DNA from: Mycolicibacterium rhodesiae JS60 | GTDB taxonomy: Bacteria > Actinomycetota > Actinomycetes > Mycobacteriales > Mycobacteriaceae | NCBI GenBank assembly: GCA_000230935.2 | Contig: AGIQ01000001.1 | Location: 930,001-994,000, forward strand | Reading direction: 5' to 3' | Length of the DNA: 64,000 nt | Shown: positions 1-7,949 of the stretch, in pieces | Layout: the number at the start of each line of letters is the position of its first letter | Numbering within the stretch: the first letter of the stretch is position 1 | Notes under the pieces: generated by a model | The model's database searches: none | Told to the model about the DNA's origin: nothing | What the model saw: only the letters and a program-made list of their open reading frames with translations | Made by a program: the position numbers and the translations under genes

Positions 1-10
1 CATCGCGCAT

Positions 11-539
11 GTGCGTGATGAACTGACTGCGCTCTTCCAGAGGCAGGACGGCGTGGCGACCGCCGATCAGATCCTTGCTGTAGTGAGCCCGGCGGCATCT
101 CGAAATGCTGCTGGAAATCACTGCAGTGAAACGTATTTGGCGCGGCGTTTACAGCTGGGGAAGTGCGGACGCTGCGCGCAAGCTCAACGGTCTGGACTTG
201 GCCTGCGGCGAGACGGTGGGCGTCTGCTTGGCCACCGCGGCGCGTGCCTATGGTTTCGATACCGAGGGTGACACCGCGTTATCTGGTGGAGCTGTCTCGC
301 GCCGTGACGGCGCAACAGCCAGCCGAGTCACCCATGGAGAGCGAGGCCCGCCTGGTCATGATTGATGGCGGTCTTTCCGAGCCCGGTTCTGCAGCATGAG
401 GTTGTCGATGCAAGAGGACGGCTGCGCAGGCTCGATTTCGCCTGGCCGGCCCAACGGGTTGCCGCGGACCTCGGATGGATGGTTGCGCATGCTCGTCAAC
501 CGCATCAATGCGCACCTTCTTGCGCGTGAGTGTGCGTGA
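11..539 (+). pseudogene. Decayed AbiEi-like/DUF559 protein gene
   Basis: Pieces of one protein are recognisable in successive reading frames. The N-terminal helix-turn-helix-like start (MRDELTALFQRQDGVATADQ) begins at 11. A middle piece (RIWRGVYSW, then GETVGVCLATAARAYGFDTEG) reads in another frame at about 130-280. A third piece (MESEARLVMIDGGL) lies near 330-380. The DUF559 nuclease-like strand (RLRRLDFAWPAQRVAADLGW) starts at about 398 in a further frame. The tail (LVNRINAHLLARECA) ends at 539. Intact relatives in mycobacteria are roughly 280-300 residues with an AbiEi-type N-terminal domain and a DUF559 C-terminal domain. Here parts of the middle are missing and at least four frame changes are needed, so the gene is inactivated. 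The family assignment comes from remembered sequence patterns. Confidence 0.7.
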
Positions 540-596
540 AGTGCCCGCGGTGACGGCGTGTCGGCGTGCGGACACGCACGCTCGCGAGAGAACGGC

Positions 597-1079
597 CTAG
601 CCGCTCGGGTGCCCGGGGCCGATGTTGCGCGCCGGGCGGGTGCGCAGGCCGTGCACGTACTCCGCTGGCGCACCGGCGATCTCGGCGGCGTCAGCCATCA
701 CGCCGAGGTACCGTGCCGACGGTAGTCCACCCTCCCAGGCGTCCAGAACGTACAGCCAGGCGAGCACGGGATCGGTTGTGGTGTCAGTGGATTCACATTC
801 GATGCGGCATCTGATCTTCTTGTGGAAGCCCAGCTCCGAACCCTCCCAGCGGTCCAGGTTCTGCTCGTCGGATGGTGTCATGTCGTAGAGCACCACGAAC
901 ACCTTGGAGTCCGGGTCTTCGACCAGGGTCGCAAGTGCACCCTCCCAGCCGATATCCTCGCCGGCGAAGGTCAGCCGCCAGCCGTGCAACCAGCCGGTGC
1001 CGGCCATCGGGGAATGCGGCGCGCGCTCCAGCATCTGCTCGGGATGCATGTTGGACCCGTAGGCGGCATAGAGCGGCAC
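597..1079 (-). CDS. Gamma-glutamylcyclotransferase-like protein
   Basis: A 160-residue protein starting with GTG. The N-terminal YAAYGSN is the substrate-binding loop of the AIG2/gamma-glutamylcyclotransferase fold, and the conserved acidic residue region follows around LDRWEGSELG. It matches the mycobacterial protein that sits divergent to lpdA in M. tuberculosis (remembered as Rv3304). It probably acts on a gamma-glutamyl-amine or related cytosolic small molecule; the substrate is unknown. It is divergent from lpdA with about 63 bases between the starts, so both promoters must lie in that gap or overlap the genes. Confidence 0.85.
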   Translation of the reverse strand: MPLYAAYGSNMHPEQMLERAPHSPMAGTGWLHGWRLTFAGEDIGWEGALATLVEDPDSKVFVVLYDMTPSDEQNLDRWEGSELGFHKKIRCRIECESTDTTTDPVLAWLYVLDAWEGGLPSARYLGVMADAAEIAGAPAEYVHGLRTRPARNIGPGHPSG

Positions 1080-1142
1080 GGGGAAAGCCTAGAGCGTCCG
1101 GTGAGCAGGAGCGCAGGGAGTCGGTCAACTAACCTTGGCCGG

Positions 1143-2546
1143 GTGACGACGCGGATCGTGATCATCGGTGGCGGGCCGGCCGGTTACGAGGCGGCACTGG
1201 TCGCAGCGGGGCGGGCCGAGGTCACCGTGGTGGACTCCGACGGCATCGGCGGGGCCTGCGTTCTCTACGACTGCGTACCCTCCAAGACGTTCATCGCCTC
1301 GACCGGCGTGCGCACCGAATTGCGCCGCGCGTCGGGATTGGGCTTCGACATCGGCATCGACGACGCCAAGATCTCGCTGCCGCAGATCAACAACCGCGTG
1401 AAGACGCTGGCCCGCTCGCAGTCCGCCGACATCGGCACCCACCTGCTGCGCGAGAAGGTCAACGTGGTGCAGGGTCGCGGCGAGCTGATCGACACCGTGC
1501 CGGGCATGGCGCACCATCGCGTCAAGGTCACCACGGCCAACGGGCAGGTCGGTGTCCTCAAGGCCGACGTGGTGCTGATCGCCACCGGCGCCAGCCCGCG
1601 CGTTCTGCCCAACGCGGTGCCCGACGGCGAGCGGATCCTGACCTGGCGTCAGCTCTACGACCTCCCTGAACTGCCCGAACACCTGGTGATCGTCGGTTCG
1701 GGTGTCACCGGCGCGGAGTTCTGCAACGCCTACACCGAGCTGGGCGTCGATGTCACCGTGGTGGCCAGCCGCGACCAGATCCTGCCGCACGAGGACAGCG
1801 ACGCGGCCGCCGTGCTCGAAGAAACCTTCGCCGAGCGCGGCGTGACGCTGGTCAAGAACGCCAGGGCCGACTCGGTGCTGCGCACCGCGGACGGGGTCAA
1901 GGTCACGATGGCCGACGGTCGCGTCGTCGAGGGCAGCCACGCCCTCATGACCGTTGGTTCGGTACCCAACACCGCTGGTCTGGGGCTTGAACGGGTCGGC
2001 GTCGACCTCGGGACAGGCAACTACATTCCCGTCGACCGGGTGTCCCGGACGTCGGCGTCGGGCATCTACGCCGCCGGTGATTGCACAGGCTTGTTGCCGT
2101 TGGCCTCGGTCGCGGCGATGCAGGGCCGCATCGCGATGTACCACGCGCTCGGTGAGGGAGTGGCCCCGATCCGGCTGCGCACGGTGGCCTCGGCCACCTT
2201 CACCCGGCCCGAAATCGCCGCCGTCGGGGTGCCGCAAACCGCCATCGACGACGGTTCGGTGCCCGCGCGCACGATCATGTTGCCGCTGAACACCAACGCG
2301 CGGGCCAAGATGTCGCTGCTGACCCGCGGCTTCGTCAAGATCTTCTGCCGCCCCGCCACCGGCGTCGTCATCGGCGGCGTCGTGGTGGCCCCGATCGCCT
2401 CCGAGCTGATCCTGCCGATCGCCTTGGCGGTGCAAAACCGCATCTCGGTGACCGATCTGGCCCAGACGCTGTCCGTTTACCCGTCGTTGTCCGGGTCGAT
2501 CGTCGAGGCTGCGCGCCGCCTGATGGCCCACGACGATCTCGACTAG
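1143..2546 (+). CDS. lpdA: NAD(P)H:quinone oxidoreductase LpdA (flavoprotein disulfide reductase family)
   Basis: 467 residues. The FAD-binding GGGPAGYEAA lies at residues 9-18, the redox motif GGACVLYDCVPSKT places cysteines at 39 and 44, and a second nucleotide-binding motif (IVGSGVTGAEF) lies near residue 182. The C-terminal dimerisation segment has VYPSLSGSI where lipoamide dehydrogenases carry HxHPTxSE, so the catalytic His is absent. That matches the LpdA subgroup, which reduces quinones rather than lipoamide. I chose the GTG at 1143 because the longer reading frame from 822 would run through the divergent upstream gene. glpD follows after 9 bases, so the two are probably co-transcribed, as I remember for lpdA-glpD2. 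Confidence 0.93.
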   Translation: MTTRIVIIGGGPAGYEAALVAAGRAEVTVVDSDGIGGACVLYDCVPSKTFIASTGVRTELRRASGLGFDIGIDDAKISLPQINNRVKTLARSQSADIGTHLLREKVNVVQGRGELIDTVPGMAHHRVKVTTANGQVGVLKADVVLIATGASPRVLPNAVPDGERILTWRQLYDLPELPEHLVIVGSGVTGAEFCNAYTELGVDVTVVASRDQILPHEDSDAAAVLEETFAERGVTLVKNARADSVLRTADGVKVTMADGRVVEGSHALMTVGSVPNTAGLGLERVGVDLGTGNYIPVDRVSRTSASGIYAAGDCTGLLPLASVAAMQGRIAMYHALGEGVAPIRLRTVASATFTRPEIAAVGVPQTAIDDGSVPARTIMLPLNTNARAKMSLLTRGFVKIFCRPATGVVIGGVVVAPIASELILPIALAVQNRISVTDLAQTLSVYPSLSGSIVEAARRLMAHDDLD

Positions 2547-2555
2547 CCTGGGCCT

Positions 2556-4301
2556 GTGAGCGACCCGATCCTTAGACCGGGCACCGGTCAGACCTTTCTC
2601 GGACCAACCGAGCGCGCGCGAGCCTGGGAGCGATTGGGCAGCGAACAGTTCGACGTCGTCGTCATCGGCGGGGGCGTGGTCGGTGCGGGCTGCGCACTGG
2701 ATGCCGCGACCCGCGGGCTCAAGGTGGCCCTCGTCGAGGCGCGCGACTTCGCCTCGGGAACGTCGAGCCGCAGTTCGAAGATGTTCCACGGCGGCCTGCG
2801 CTACCTCGAGCAGCTGGAGTTCGGCCTGGTGCGTGAAGCGCTGCATGAGCGCGAACTGTCGCTGACCACACTGGCGCCGCATCTGGTCAAGCCACTCCCG
2901 TTCCTGTTCCCGTTGACCAAACGGGTGTGGGAGCGGCCGTACGTCGCCGCGGGCATTTTCCTCTACGATCAGCTGGGCGGCGCGAAATCCGTTCCGCCGC
3001 AAAAGCATTTGACCAAAGCCGGGGCGTTGCGGTTGGCGCCTGGCCTCAAGCGCAGCTCGCTGGTCGGGGGCATCCGGTATTACGACACCGTCGTCGACGA
3101 CGCCCGGCACACCATGACCGTTGCCCGCACCGCCGCCCACTACGGCGCTGTGGTGCGTACCTCGACCCAGGTGGTGAAGCTGCTACGTGAGGGCGACCGG
3201 GTGATCGGGGTGACGATCCGGGACTCCGAAGACGGCACTGTCGGCTCGGTTCGTGGGCACGTGGTGATCAACGCCACCGGGGTGTGGACCGACGAGATCC
3301 AGGCGCTGTCCAAGGAGCGCGGCCGCTTTCGGGTGCGCGCGTCCAAAGGTGTGCACATCGTCGTGCCGCGCGACCGGATCGTCTCCGAGGTGGCGATCAT
3401 CCTGCGCACCGAGAAGTCGGTGCTGTTCGTGATTCCGTGGGGCACGCACTGGATCATCGGCACCACCGACACCGACTGGAACCTCGACCTGGCGCACCCC
3501 GCGGCGACCAAGGCCGACATCGACTACATCCTCGGCCACGTCAACACCGTGCTGGCCACACCGCTGACGCATGACGACATCGACGGCGTCTACGCCGGGC
3601 TGCGCCCGCTGCTGGCCGGGGAGAGCGAGGAGACGTCCAAACTGTCCCGCGAGCACGCGGTGGCGGTCCCGTCGCCTGGTCTGGTCGCGATCGCCGGCGG
3701 CAAGTACACGACGTACCGGGTGATGGCCGATGATGCTGTCGACGCCGCGGCCGAATACATCCCGGCGCGGGTGGCGCCGTCGATCACCGAGAAGGTGCCG
3801 CTGATGGGCGCCGACGGATATTTCGCACTGATCAACCAGACCCAGAGTGTGGGCGCACGCTATGGCCTGCATCCGTATCGGGTGCGGCACTTGCTGGACC
3901 GGTACGGCTCGTTGATCGGCGAGGTGTTGGAGCTGGCGGTCGACCGGCCGGAGCTGCTCGAGCCGATCACCGATGCACCGGTGTACCTCAAGGTCGAGGC
4001 GGCCTATGCCGCGGCCGCCGAGGGTGCGCTGCACCTCGAGGACATCCTGGCCCGCCGGATGCGGATCTCGATCGAGTATCAGCACCGCGGCGTGGACTGC
4101 GCGGCCGAGGTCGCCGACATCGTGGCGCCGATCCTGGGCTGGAGCGAGGCGGATTGCGCGCGGGAGGTGGCGACCTACATCGCGCGGGTGGAGGCGGAGG
4201 TGCTTTCCCAAGCTCAACCCGATGACGAGTCGGCCGATGCGCTGCGCGTGGCGGCGCCTGAAGCGCGGGCCGAGATTCTCGAGCCGGTGCCGTTGAACTG
4301 A
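2556..4301 (+). CDS. glpD: Glycerol-3-phosphate dehydrogenase, FAD-dependent
   Basis: 581 residues, the usual size for the family, with a GTG start. It oxidises sn-glycerol-3-phosphate to dihydroxyacetone phosphate and passes electrons to the quinone pool at the membrane. The FAD-binding dinucleotide motif VVIGGGVVGAGCALDAATRG is near residue 36, followed by the SSRSSKMFHGGLRYLE segment that is diagnostic of GlpD. The substrate domain carries GTTDTDW and the C-terminal region GGKYTTYR. It lies 9 bases after lpdA and 7 before the pseudouridine synthase gene, so the three probably form one unit. Corresponds to glpD2 of M. tuberculosis by position and sequence. Confidence 0.95.
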   Translation: MSDPILRPGTGQTFLGPTERARAWERLGSEQFDVVVIGGGVVGAGCALDAATRGLKVALVEARDFASGTSSRSSKMFHGGLRYLEQLEFGLVREALHERELSLTTLAPHLVKPLPFLFPLTKRVWERPYVAAGIFLYDQLGGAKSVPPQKHLTKAGALRLAPGLKRSSLVGGIRYYDTVVDDARHTMTVARTAAHYGAVVRTSTQVVKLLREGDRVIGVTIRDSEDGTVGSVRGHVVINATGVWTDEIQALSKERGRFRVRASKGVHIVVPRDRIVSEVAIILRTEKSVLFVIPWGTHWIIGTTDTDWNLDLAHPAATKADIDYILGHVNTVLATPLTHDDIDGVYAGLRPLLAGESEETSKLSREHAVAVPSPGLVAIAGGKYTTYRVMADDAVDAAAEYIPARVAPSITEKVPLMGADGYFALINQTQSVGARYGLHPYRVRHLLDRYGSLIGEVLELAVDRPELLEPITDAPVYLKVEAAYAAAAEGALHLEDILARRMRISIEYQHRGVDCAAEVADIVAPILGWSEADCAREVATYIARVEAEVLSQAQPDDESADALRVAAPEARAEILEPVPLN

Positions 4302-4308
4302 GCGAGCC

Positions 4309-5175
4309 TTGAGACGTCCTCCTCCTCTCCCGGTGCGCGACGGACTCGGGCCGGCGCGGCTTCGGCTGGAGGGCGGCAATGTGGCCGACGAGTTCTCCCG
4401 GCGGTTCGGCCCGGACGGGCTGGCCAAGGTGCGCGACGGCGAGGTGGTCGACGCCGACGGCGCCGTGATCGATCTGTCGACGGTGCTACCCGCCGGCACG
4501 CACGTCTACCTGTATCGGGAGCTGCCCGACGAGGTGGTGGTGCCGTTCGACATTCCGGTGCTCTACCGCGACGACGACATCGTGGTGGTCGACAAGCCGC
4601 ACTTCCTGGCGACGATGCCGCGGGGTGGTCATGTGGCGCAGACGGCGTTGGTGCGGTTGCGTCGTTCGCTGGATCTACCCGAGCTGAGTCCCGCGCACCG
4701 GCTGGATCGGCTGACGGCGGGGGTGCTGGTGTTCACGGTGCGCCGCGAAGTCCGGGGGGCGTATCAGACGCTGTTCGCGCGGGGGCTGGTGTCCAAGACC
4801 TATCTGGCATGGTCCTCGGGTGTGGCGTCGGTCGCGCTGCCGACGGTTCTGCGCAGTCGAATCATCAAGCAGCGCGGCCGGTTACAGGCCTTCGAAGAGC
4901 CAGGCGAGCCGAATGCCGAAACGTTGGTCGAGTCGGTGGGTCCTGGCTGCTATCGGCTGCGCCCGCGCACGGGGCGGACACACCAATTACGGGTGCACAT
5001 GGCCTCGCTGGGCCTGCCGATCGACAACGACCCGCTGTATCCGCGGATCGTCGAGGTGGCCGCCGACGACTTCTCCGCGCCGCTGCGTCTGGTGGCGCAC
5101 CGGCTGGAATTCGAGGACCCGTTGACCGGGGAGTTGCGGTCTTTCGTCAGTGCGGCCGGTGCCTGGAGGCCCTAG
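4309..5175 (+). CDS. RluA-family pseudouridine synthase
   Basis: 288 residues. The RluA signature AHRLDRLTAGVLVFT contains the catalytic Asp, and GRTHQLRVHMASLGLPI is the conserved C-terminal motif. The enzyme isomerises uridine to pseudouridine in RNA (probably rRNA or tRNA); the site cannot be told from sequence. It starts with TTG at 4309, eight bases after the glpD stop; no upstream in-frame alternative is available without overlapping glpD. Equivalent to the protein remembered as Rv3300c, in the same neighbourhood. Confidence 0.88.
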   Translation: MRRPPPLPVRDGLGPARLRLEGGNVADEFSRRFGPDGLAKVRDGEVVDADGAVIDLSTVLPAGTHVYLYRELPDEVVVPFDIPVLYRDDDIVVVDKPHFLATMPRGGHVAQTALVRLRRSLDLPELSPAHRLDRLTAGVLVFTVRREVRGAYQTLFARGLVSKTYLAWSSGVASVALPTVLRSRIIKQRGRLQAFEEPGEPNAETLVESVGPGCYRLRPRTGRTHQLRVHMASLGLPIDNDPLYPRIVEVAADDFSAPLRLVAHRLEFEDPLTGELRSFVSAAGAWRP

Positions 5176-5207
5176 GCGTATGACAGGGATCGCATGACGC
5201 TGATGGT

Positions 5208-5753
5208 ATGGATGACGATCATCAGCTGGTGCTGGTAGCGGCGTATGCCGATCTTGATCAGGCGCGCACTGACTTCGACGAACTCGGAGAACGGATCAAG
5301 CACGGCATGGAGCTACGGGCCGCCGCGCTGGTCGAAAAGGATGCCGATGGGCAGGCGAAAGTGGTCGAGGCACACAACCGGCACGGCCGGGCCGCGGTAG
5401 GAGTCGGCGCCGGCTTTGGTCTGCTGCTGGGCCTGTTCATCCCGCCGATCGGGCTGTCGGTGGTGGTCGGCGGGGTAGCAGCGGGGTTGATCGCTGCGGT
5501 CGCCGAGCACGAACTGCGAACGGGTCTGCGCCGCGAAATCGGTGAGGCGCTCGAAGCAGGCACCGGCGTGGTGATTGCCGTGGTCTATCCGAACGGCCGG
5601 GTACCGGCGGAAATCACGCTGTCGCACGCCACGAGCATCTCTGCCCTGCGAATGGACAACTCCACGATCAACAGCATCGAGAAGGCGGTTGCCGAGGCGA
5701 TGGCCGCTGCCGGCCACCCGGTCAGCGCTGGCACGACGGACACCAATAGGTGA
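5208..5753 (+). CDS. DUF1269-like glycine-rich membrane protein
   Basis: 181 residues. The N-terminal part ([18 protein letters not shown]) is the typical opening of actinobacterial DUF1269-type proteins. A glycine-rich hydrophobic hairpin runs from about residue 62 to 100 ([20 protein letters not shown] and onward), then a soluble C-terminal part. The start is ATG at 5208. Its 3' end overlaps the convergent nei gene by 32 bases. Function is unknown; relatives are often in stress regulons. No promoter is evident. Confidence 0.75.
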   Translation: MDDDHQLVLVAAYADLDQARTDFDELGERIKHGMELRAAALVEKDADGQAKVVEAHNRHGRAAVGVGAGFGLLLGLFIPPIGLSVVVGGVAAGLIAAVAEHELRTGLRREIGEALEAGTGVVIAVVYPNGRVPAEITLSHATSISALRMDNSTINSIEKAVAEAMAAAGHPVSAGTTDTNR

Positions 5754-6489
5754 CGCGGTCCTCTTCGGAGGATTCGGCGCGGCGGATCGGCGTGCGGCAG
5801 CGGCGGCAGGGTTCACCTGCCCGGCCGTAGACCCAGAGCTCTTGCCCGCGCCGGCTGTTGCCGGTGGTGGTGCGGTTTGTGCGGGTGCGGTTGGCCCACA
5901 ACATTTTTTGGGCCTGCTTCACCACGCGGAGCGGATCGGTGAGGCTGCTGACCGGGCTGGTGGGTAGCCGGCCGAAGACGAAGCACAGTTCGTTGGCATA
6001 GACGTTGCCGACGCCGGCGAGGTTCTGTTGATCCAGCAGGGCGGCGGCGATGGGCCGGTCCGGGTCCTTGGTCAGGTTGGCGACGGCGCGTTCGGGATCC
6101 CAGTCGCCGCCGAGAAGATCGGGTCCCAGGTGGCAGACAGCGTCCTGGTCATTGCCGCGGTCGAGAATCTCCAGCACGCCCAGGTCGATGCCGAGTGCCT
6201 GAATATCACTGGTTTCCAGGATGATTCGGATCTTGTGGACGTTGCGGACCGGCTTGCCCCGTGGCCCCACCTGCCAGCTGCCGTCCATCTTCAGATGCGA
6301 GTGGATGCTGGCCGGACCGACCCGGATGAACAGATGCTTGCCACGGCTGATGACCTCGTCGACGGTGTTGCCGCTGAGATCCACCGTGGCGTAGCGCGGA
6401 ACGCGGACCTCGCACCGGGTCAGCGTCTCACCGACCAGCGCGTCGCGCAGGTTGGCCGCGGTGTGGAAGACGGTGTCGCCCTCGGGCAT
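5722..6489 (-). CDS. nei: Fpg/Nei-family DNA glycosylase (Nei2 type)
   Basis: 255 residues. The protein starts MPEGDTV, giving the catalytic N-terminal Pro2 and Glu3 of the family. A helix-two-turn-helix region with [19 protein letters not shown] is central, and the C-terminal zinc finger reads C-x2-C-x18-C-x2-C (CRRC to CPSC). It excises oxidised bases and cuts the strand by beta-elimination. The gene lies beside lhr, as nei (Rv3297) does in M. tuberculosis, which suggests a DNA repair neighbourhood. It is convergent with the membrane protein gene, sharing 32 bases. Confidence 0.92.
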   Translation of the reverse strand: MPEGDTVFHTAANLRDALVGETLTRCEVRVPRYATVDLSGNTVDEVISRGKHLFIRVGPASIHSHLKMDGSWQVGPRGKPVRNVHKIRIILETSDIQALGIDLGVLEILDRGNDQDAVCHLGPDLLGGDWDPERAVANLTKDPDRPIAAALLDQQNLAGVGNVYANELCFVFGRLPTSPVSSLTDPLRVVKQAQKMLWANRTRTNRTTTGNSRRGQELWVYGRAGEPCRRCRTPIRRAESSEEDRVTYWCPSCQR

Positions 6490-6498
6490 GGTTCCAGA

Positions 6499-7899
6499 CT
6501 AAAAGGGCGGCGGATGGGCAGCGGCTCTCGCCTCATTGAGGCCGCGCTCCCAGCGGATTCGGTCCGCCCGTTCTTGGACCCGGGTCCGGCGGCGGGCAGG
6601 CATCATCAGCCCGCGACCAGGCCCACGAGCGCGCAGCGGTGACGACGGCAACGTCAACTCCTGGGTGGGAGCGAACAACTGCGGAAAGAACAGTGCGCCT
6701 GCGGGTTTGGTGGTGTACGTACGACCCGACGGGGATGTCCAGATCACCGTGCCGTCGGGTAGCTGCCGGTCGGCCCACCCACCGGGGCCGGCGTAGAAGG
6801 TCTTCAGAAGGTGATGCGCCCTGCACAACAGCTTCAGGTTGGACGGGTGAGTCGGACCCACCGGGTACGGGACCGTGTGATCGATATCGGCCACCGCGGC
6901 GGGGCGGTCGCAACCGGGGAACCGGCACGTCAGATCGCGGCACCGGATGAACTCCGCCAACGCCGTCGACGGCCGGTAGTGCGGTTCGGTGCTCAGTTCC
7001 TTGCCTGCAATGACCGGCCGCAGCTTCGCTCGCGCGGCGAGGCTGCGGACAGTCTCGGCGGGCACCGCGCCGTAGCCGGGCAATAGTGCCGGGGCGTCGC
7101 CTCCACCGGTGACCGTGTCAGCCTCGGCCAGCAGGTGGATGACGATCTGTCCTGGTTCGCCGTCTGTGCGTGCGGGGCATTCGCCCGAATCGCATTCGCA
7201 GACCAGCGTCGACCTGTTTGCCCCGAGCGCGCCAATGGCGTCGGCGCGCCGCTGGCGGGCGGTTCGCGGGTCGTCACGGCATACCGTTGCGGCCAATTGG
7301 TCCAGTCGCTGGTCGATCGCCGCAGCGTCGGCCGCGCGAACCCGGCCCCAGATCTCCGCCATGCCGTCTCGCCCCGGGGCGATCTCCACGTGACGGTCGT
7401 CGTCGGCCTTGCGCGCGACGCGCACGGCATTGGGGTCGATCTCCCTGACCAACCAGTCGAGAATCTCGGTGAGCCTCTTCTGCGACAGCGTGTTCCATCC
7501 CGTCGCACTGCGGGCCAACCGCTCGTCGACATCAGCCAGCGTGTCCGGGTCGCTGATCAGCCCGGTGCGGAACACCGCCGCGATCACAATGCGATAGTCG
7601 ATCGCGCCGGACGCGAACAGTGCGCCGAACTTCGGTAGCCGCTCGATCAGCTGCAGCCCGTAGTCCATTTGAGTGGACGCACGACCTTGGCTGATGCCCA
7701 GCTCAGCTGCCACCTCGGCGGCCACGGCATCCCAGTTGTCGATACACCACTGTGCGCGATCGGCTGCGTCGATTGCGCTCATCCGCCGCTGGCACAGCCG
7801 GCCGGCGGCCAGCAGGCGGGTGGCGATCGCCACTCGCTCACCGCGTTGCGACTGCCGCATCGTGTCGAGTAGGGCGGTATCGCTCGATGCTTCGAACAT
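6499..7899 (-). CDS. 13E12-family protein, DUF222 plus HNH endonuclease domain
   Basis: 466 residues. The DUF222 domain fills about residues 1-310 (MFEASSDTALLDTMRQSQRG onward). An HNH nuclease follows with CRDLTCRFPGCDRPA, then the His/Asp core DIDHTVPYPVGPTHPSNL and LCRAHHLLKT; the two CxxC-like pairs would bind zinc. The ATG at 7899 lies inside a perfect LexA box and about 7 bases after a -10-like TAGTAT (complement of 7907-7912), so the mRNA may be leaderless. LexA control fits what is known for the 13E12 family in mycobacteria. A longer reading frame extends upstream to 8193 but runs into the lhr 3' end, so I rejected it. The biological role of these HNH proteins is unsettled. Confidence 0.88.
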   Translation of the reverse strand: MFEASSDTALLDTMRQSQRGERVAIATRLLAAGRLCQRRMSAIDAADRAQWCIDNWDAVAAEVAAELGISQGRASTQMDYGLQLIERLPKFGALFASGAIDYRIVIAAVFRTGLISDPDTLADVDERLARSATGWNTLSQKRLTEILDWLVREIDPNAVRVARKADDDRHVEIAPGRDGMAEIWGRVRAADAAAIDQRLDQLAATVCRDDPRTARQRRADAIGALGANRSTLVCECDSGECPARTDGEPGQIVIHLLAEADTVTGGGDAPALLPGYGAVPAETVRSLAARAKLRPVIAGKELSTEPHYRPSTALAEFIRCRDLTCRFPGCDRPAAVADIDHTVPYPVGPTHPSNLKLLCRAHHLLKTFYAGPGGWADRQLPDGTVIWTSPSGRTYTTKPAGALFFPQLFAPTQELTLPSSPLRARGPGRGLMMPARRRTRVQERADRIRWERGLNEARAAAHPPPF

Positions 7900-7907
7900 G
7901 TGTTCGA
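7892..7907 (-). promoter_or_regulatory. LexA (SOS) box overlapping the DUF222-HNH start codon
   Basis: The 16 bases TCGAACATGTGTTCGA form a perfect palindrome. They match the actinobacterial LexA consensus TCGAAC-N4-GTTCGA at every fixed position. The box covers the ATG of the minus-strand HNH gene (7897-7899) and touches the -10-like TAGTAT. Repressor bound here would block initiation directly, so the gene should be induced by DNA damage. Confidence 0.88.
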
Positions 7908-7949
7908 TACTACTCGCGACGCCCGACAAGTTTTCGGCAATCCTGAACC

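Noticed and set aside
1125..3140. Long minus-strand open frame of 671 codons opposite lpdA and glpD
   Set aside because: Low-complexity Arg/Gly/Gln-rich product without family motifs; an antisense shadow of two well-supported genes in high-GC DNA.
3183..4499. Minus-strand open frame of 438 codons opposite glpD
   Set aside because: Shadow of glpD; no motifs and no ribosome site.
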